DNA of 41,915 nucleotides from Bacilli bacterium (GTDB lineage: Bacteria > Bacillota_I > Bacilli_A > RF39 > UBA660). The notes beneath the pieces are model-generated. The model was not told the origin of the DNA. It made no database searches and saw only the letters and a list, made by a program, of their open reading frames with translations. This document shows, in pieces, positions 41,551 to 41,915 of the stretch (within the stretch, counting starts at the first letter, position 1; each line of letters begins with the position of its first letter). The position numbers and the translations under genes are program-made. The stretch is taken from assembly GCA_017473105.1 (NCBI GenBank), contig JAFUNE010000015.1:1-41915 (forward strand), in the 5' to 3' direction.

Positions 41551-41569
41551 CAAATAAAAAGACGAATTA
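41551..41569 (-). terminator. Probable half terminator cut by the IS element
   Basis: The bases CAAATAAAAAG followed by ACGAATTAT match the T-tract and 3' arm pattern of other minus-strand terminators here (CTTTTTATTTG after a stem), but no pairing arm is present before the IS end. Confidence 0.45.
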
Positions 41570-41915
41570 TGAACTGCACCCCTTAGAGTAGACACAATAA
41601 AAAAAGACAGTTCGAATTAAAAGTGATAAAATATGCTTCCGAAAGGAGGTGTATTTTTAATGACAAAAAAAGGATTAAATCATAATAAATGGGATAATAA
41701 TATAGTGACAATAATAAAACAAGAATTAGAAAATGGGCATTCTGTACGTGAACTTGCTAGAAAATATAATTTGCCAAGAGGTACCGTTTCTAATTGGCAA
41801 CAAAAACAAAGATACCCTGAAAAATATCAAAGAAAAGAAAAATTACCTAAACCTGTAACCTTAGAAGATTATAAAGAAAGATATGAAATATTAAAAAAAT
41901 ACCAGGCCTTCCTCA
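41570..41915 (+). mobile_element. IS3-family insertion sequence, left end (cut by window edge)
   Basis: Begins with TGAACTGCACCCCTTAGAGT, similar to the terminal inverted repeats of IS3/IS150-type elements (TGxACTGCACCCC), followed by a transposase OrfA start 90 bp in. The right end and OrfB are outside the window. Confidence 0.8.
41660..41915 (+). CDS. IS3-family transposase OrfA (partial at right edge)
   Basis: 85 residues are visible, starting with MTKKGLNHNKWDNNIVTII after GAAAGGAGGT. The helix-turn-helix SVRELARKYNLPRGTVSNWQ (about 31-50) is typical of IS3 OrfA, which binds the element ends and is joined to the OrfB integrase domain by a programmed -1 frameshift in most family members. 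The linker EDYKERYEILKKYQAFL near the edge fits the usual leucine-zipper part. Confidence 0.85.
   Translation, partial: MTKKGLNHNKWDNNIVTIIKQELENGHSVRELARKYNLPRGTVSNWQQKQRYPEKYQRKEKLPKPVTLEDYKERYEILKKYQAFL

Noticed and set aside
1..41915. Mycoplasma genetic code (TGA = Trp)
   Set aside because: Tryptophans at conserved sites are TGG, genes are uninterrupted in the standard code, and TGA serves as stop in ATGA overlaps where reading through would give unlikely extensions.
1..41915. CRISPR array, tRNA or rRNA genes, prophage
   Set aside because: I saw no regularly spaced repeats, no tRNA-like or rRNA sequence, and no phage structural genes on either strand.

Overview
The window is very AT-rich, standard-code Bacillota DNA. 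Typical low-GC Gram-positive genes are present: PolC, the DnaB/DnaI helicase-loading pair, YqeG/YqeH, a WalJ-type nuclease, T-box leaders, a SpoIIP-like protein and a SpoVB/YtgP-like flippase. TGG is the tryptophan codon and TGA ends several genes, so this is not the mycoplasma code. My inference is an uncultured, probably gut-associated member of class Bacilli with a compact genome: short intergenic gaps, many ATGA/TAATG overlaps, and terminators that run straight into the next promoter. Almost everything lies on the minus strand. An IS30-type transposase tail sits at the left edge and the start of an IS3-family element at the right edge.

Layout, left to right. 1-3.5 kb: IS30 remnant, small unknown genes, thrS with a T-box leader. 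3.5-11.6 kb: membrane and coiled-coil proteins of unknown function, a sigma-70 factor with two small acidic-tailed relatives of each other upstream, the helicase loader genes dnaB-dnaI, and further unknown proteins. 11.6-16.3 kb: uvrC, divergent from a short YigZ-like gene with a leaderless-looking promoter; a SpoIIP-like gene whose real start appears to be AUU or AUA; rpsT; an exported transglutaminase-like protein. 16.3-20.6 kb: the operon yqeG-yqeH-mutL-small ORF-miaA.

20.7-24.0 kb is an accessory cassette: a secreted 135-aa protein, an ABC ATPase and three membrane proteins. It is bracketed by a perfect 28-bp direct repeat and preceded by 21-bp-spaced direct repeats that resemble a response-regulator binding site. 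24.0-27.9 kb: a cell-envelope operon (alr, ATP-grasp enzyme, lipid flippase). 28.0-31.6 kb: the most novel region, five tandem paralogous genes of a family I do not recognise. They share a conserved N-terminal domain, a helical C-terminal half and a C-terminal L-x-L-K ending; one has the domain twice. They form two operons with strong promoters.

31.7-41.3 kb is core again: walJ-like nuclease and polC in one operon, then lysS, an unknown 188-aa gene and aspS in another, headed by an Asp-type T-box. Recurring promoter architecture is TTGACA, 17-bp spacer, TATAAT, often with an extended -10 TG. Several unknown genes have an unusual G-run Shine-Dalgarno sequence. I saw no tRNA, rRNA or CRISPR array.
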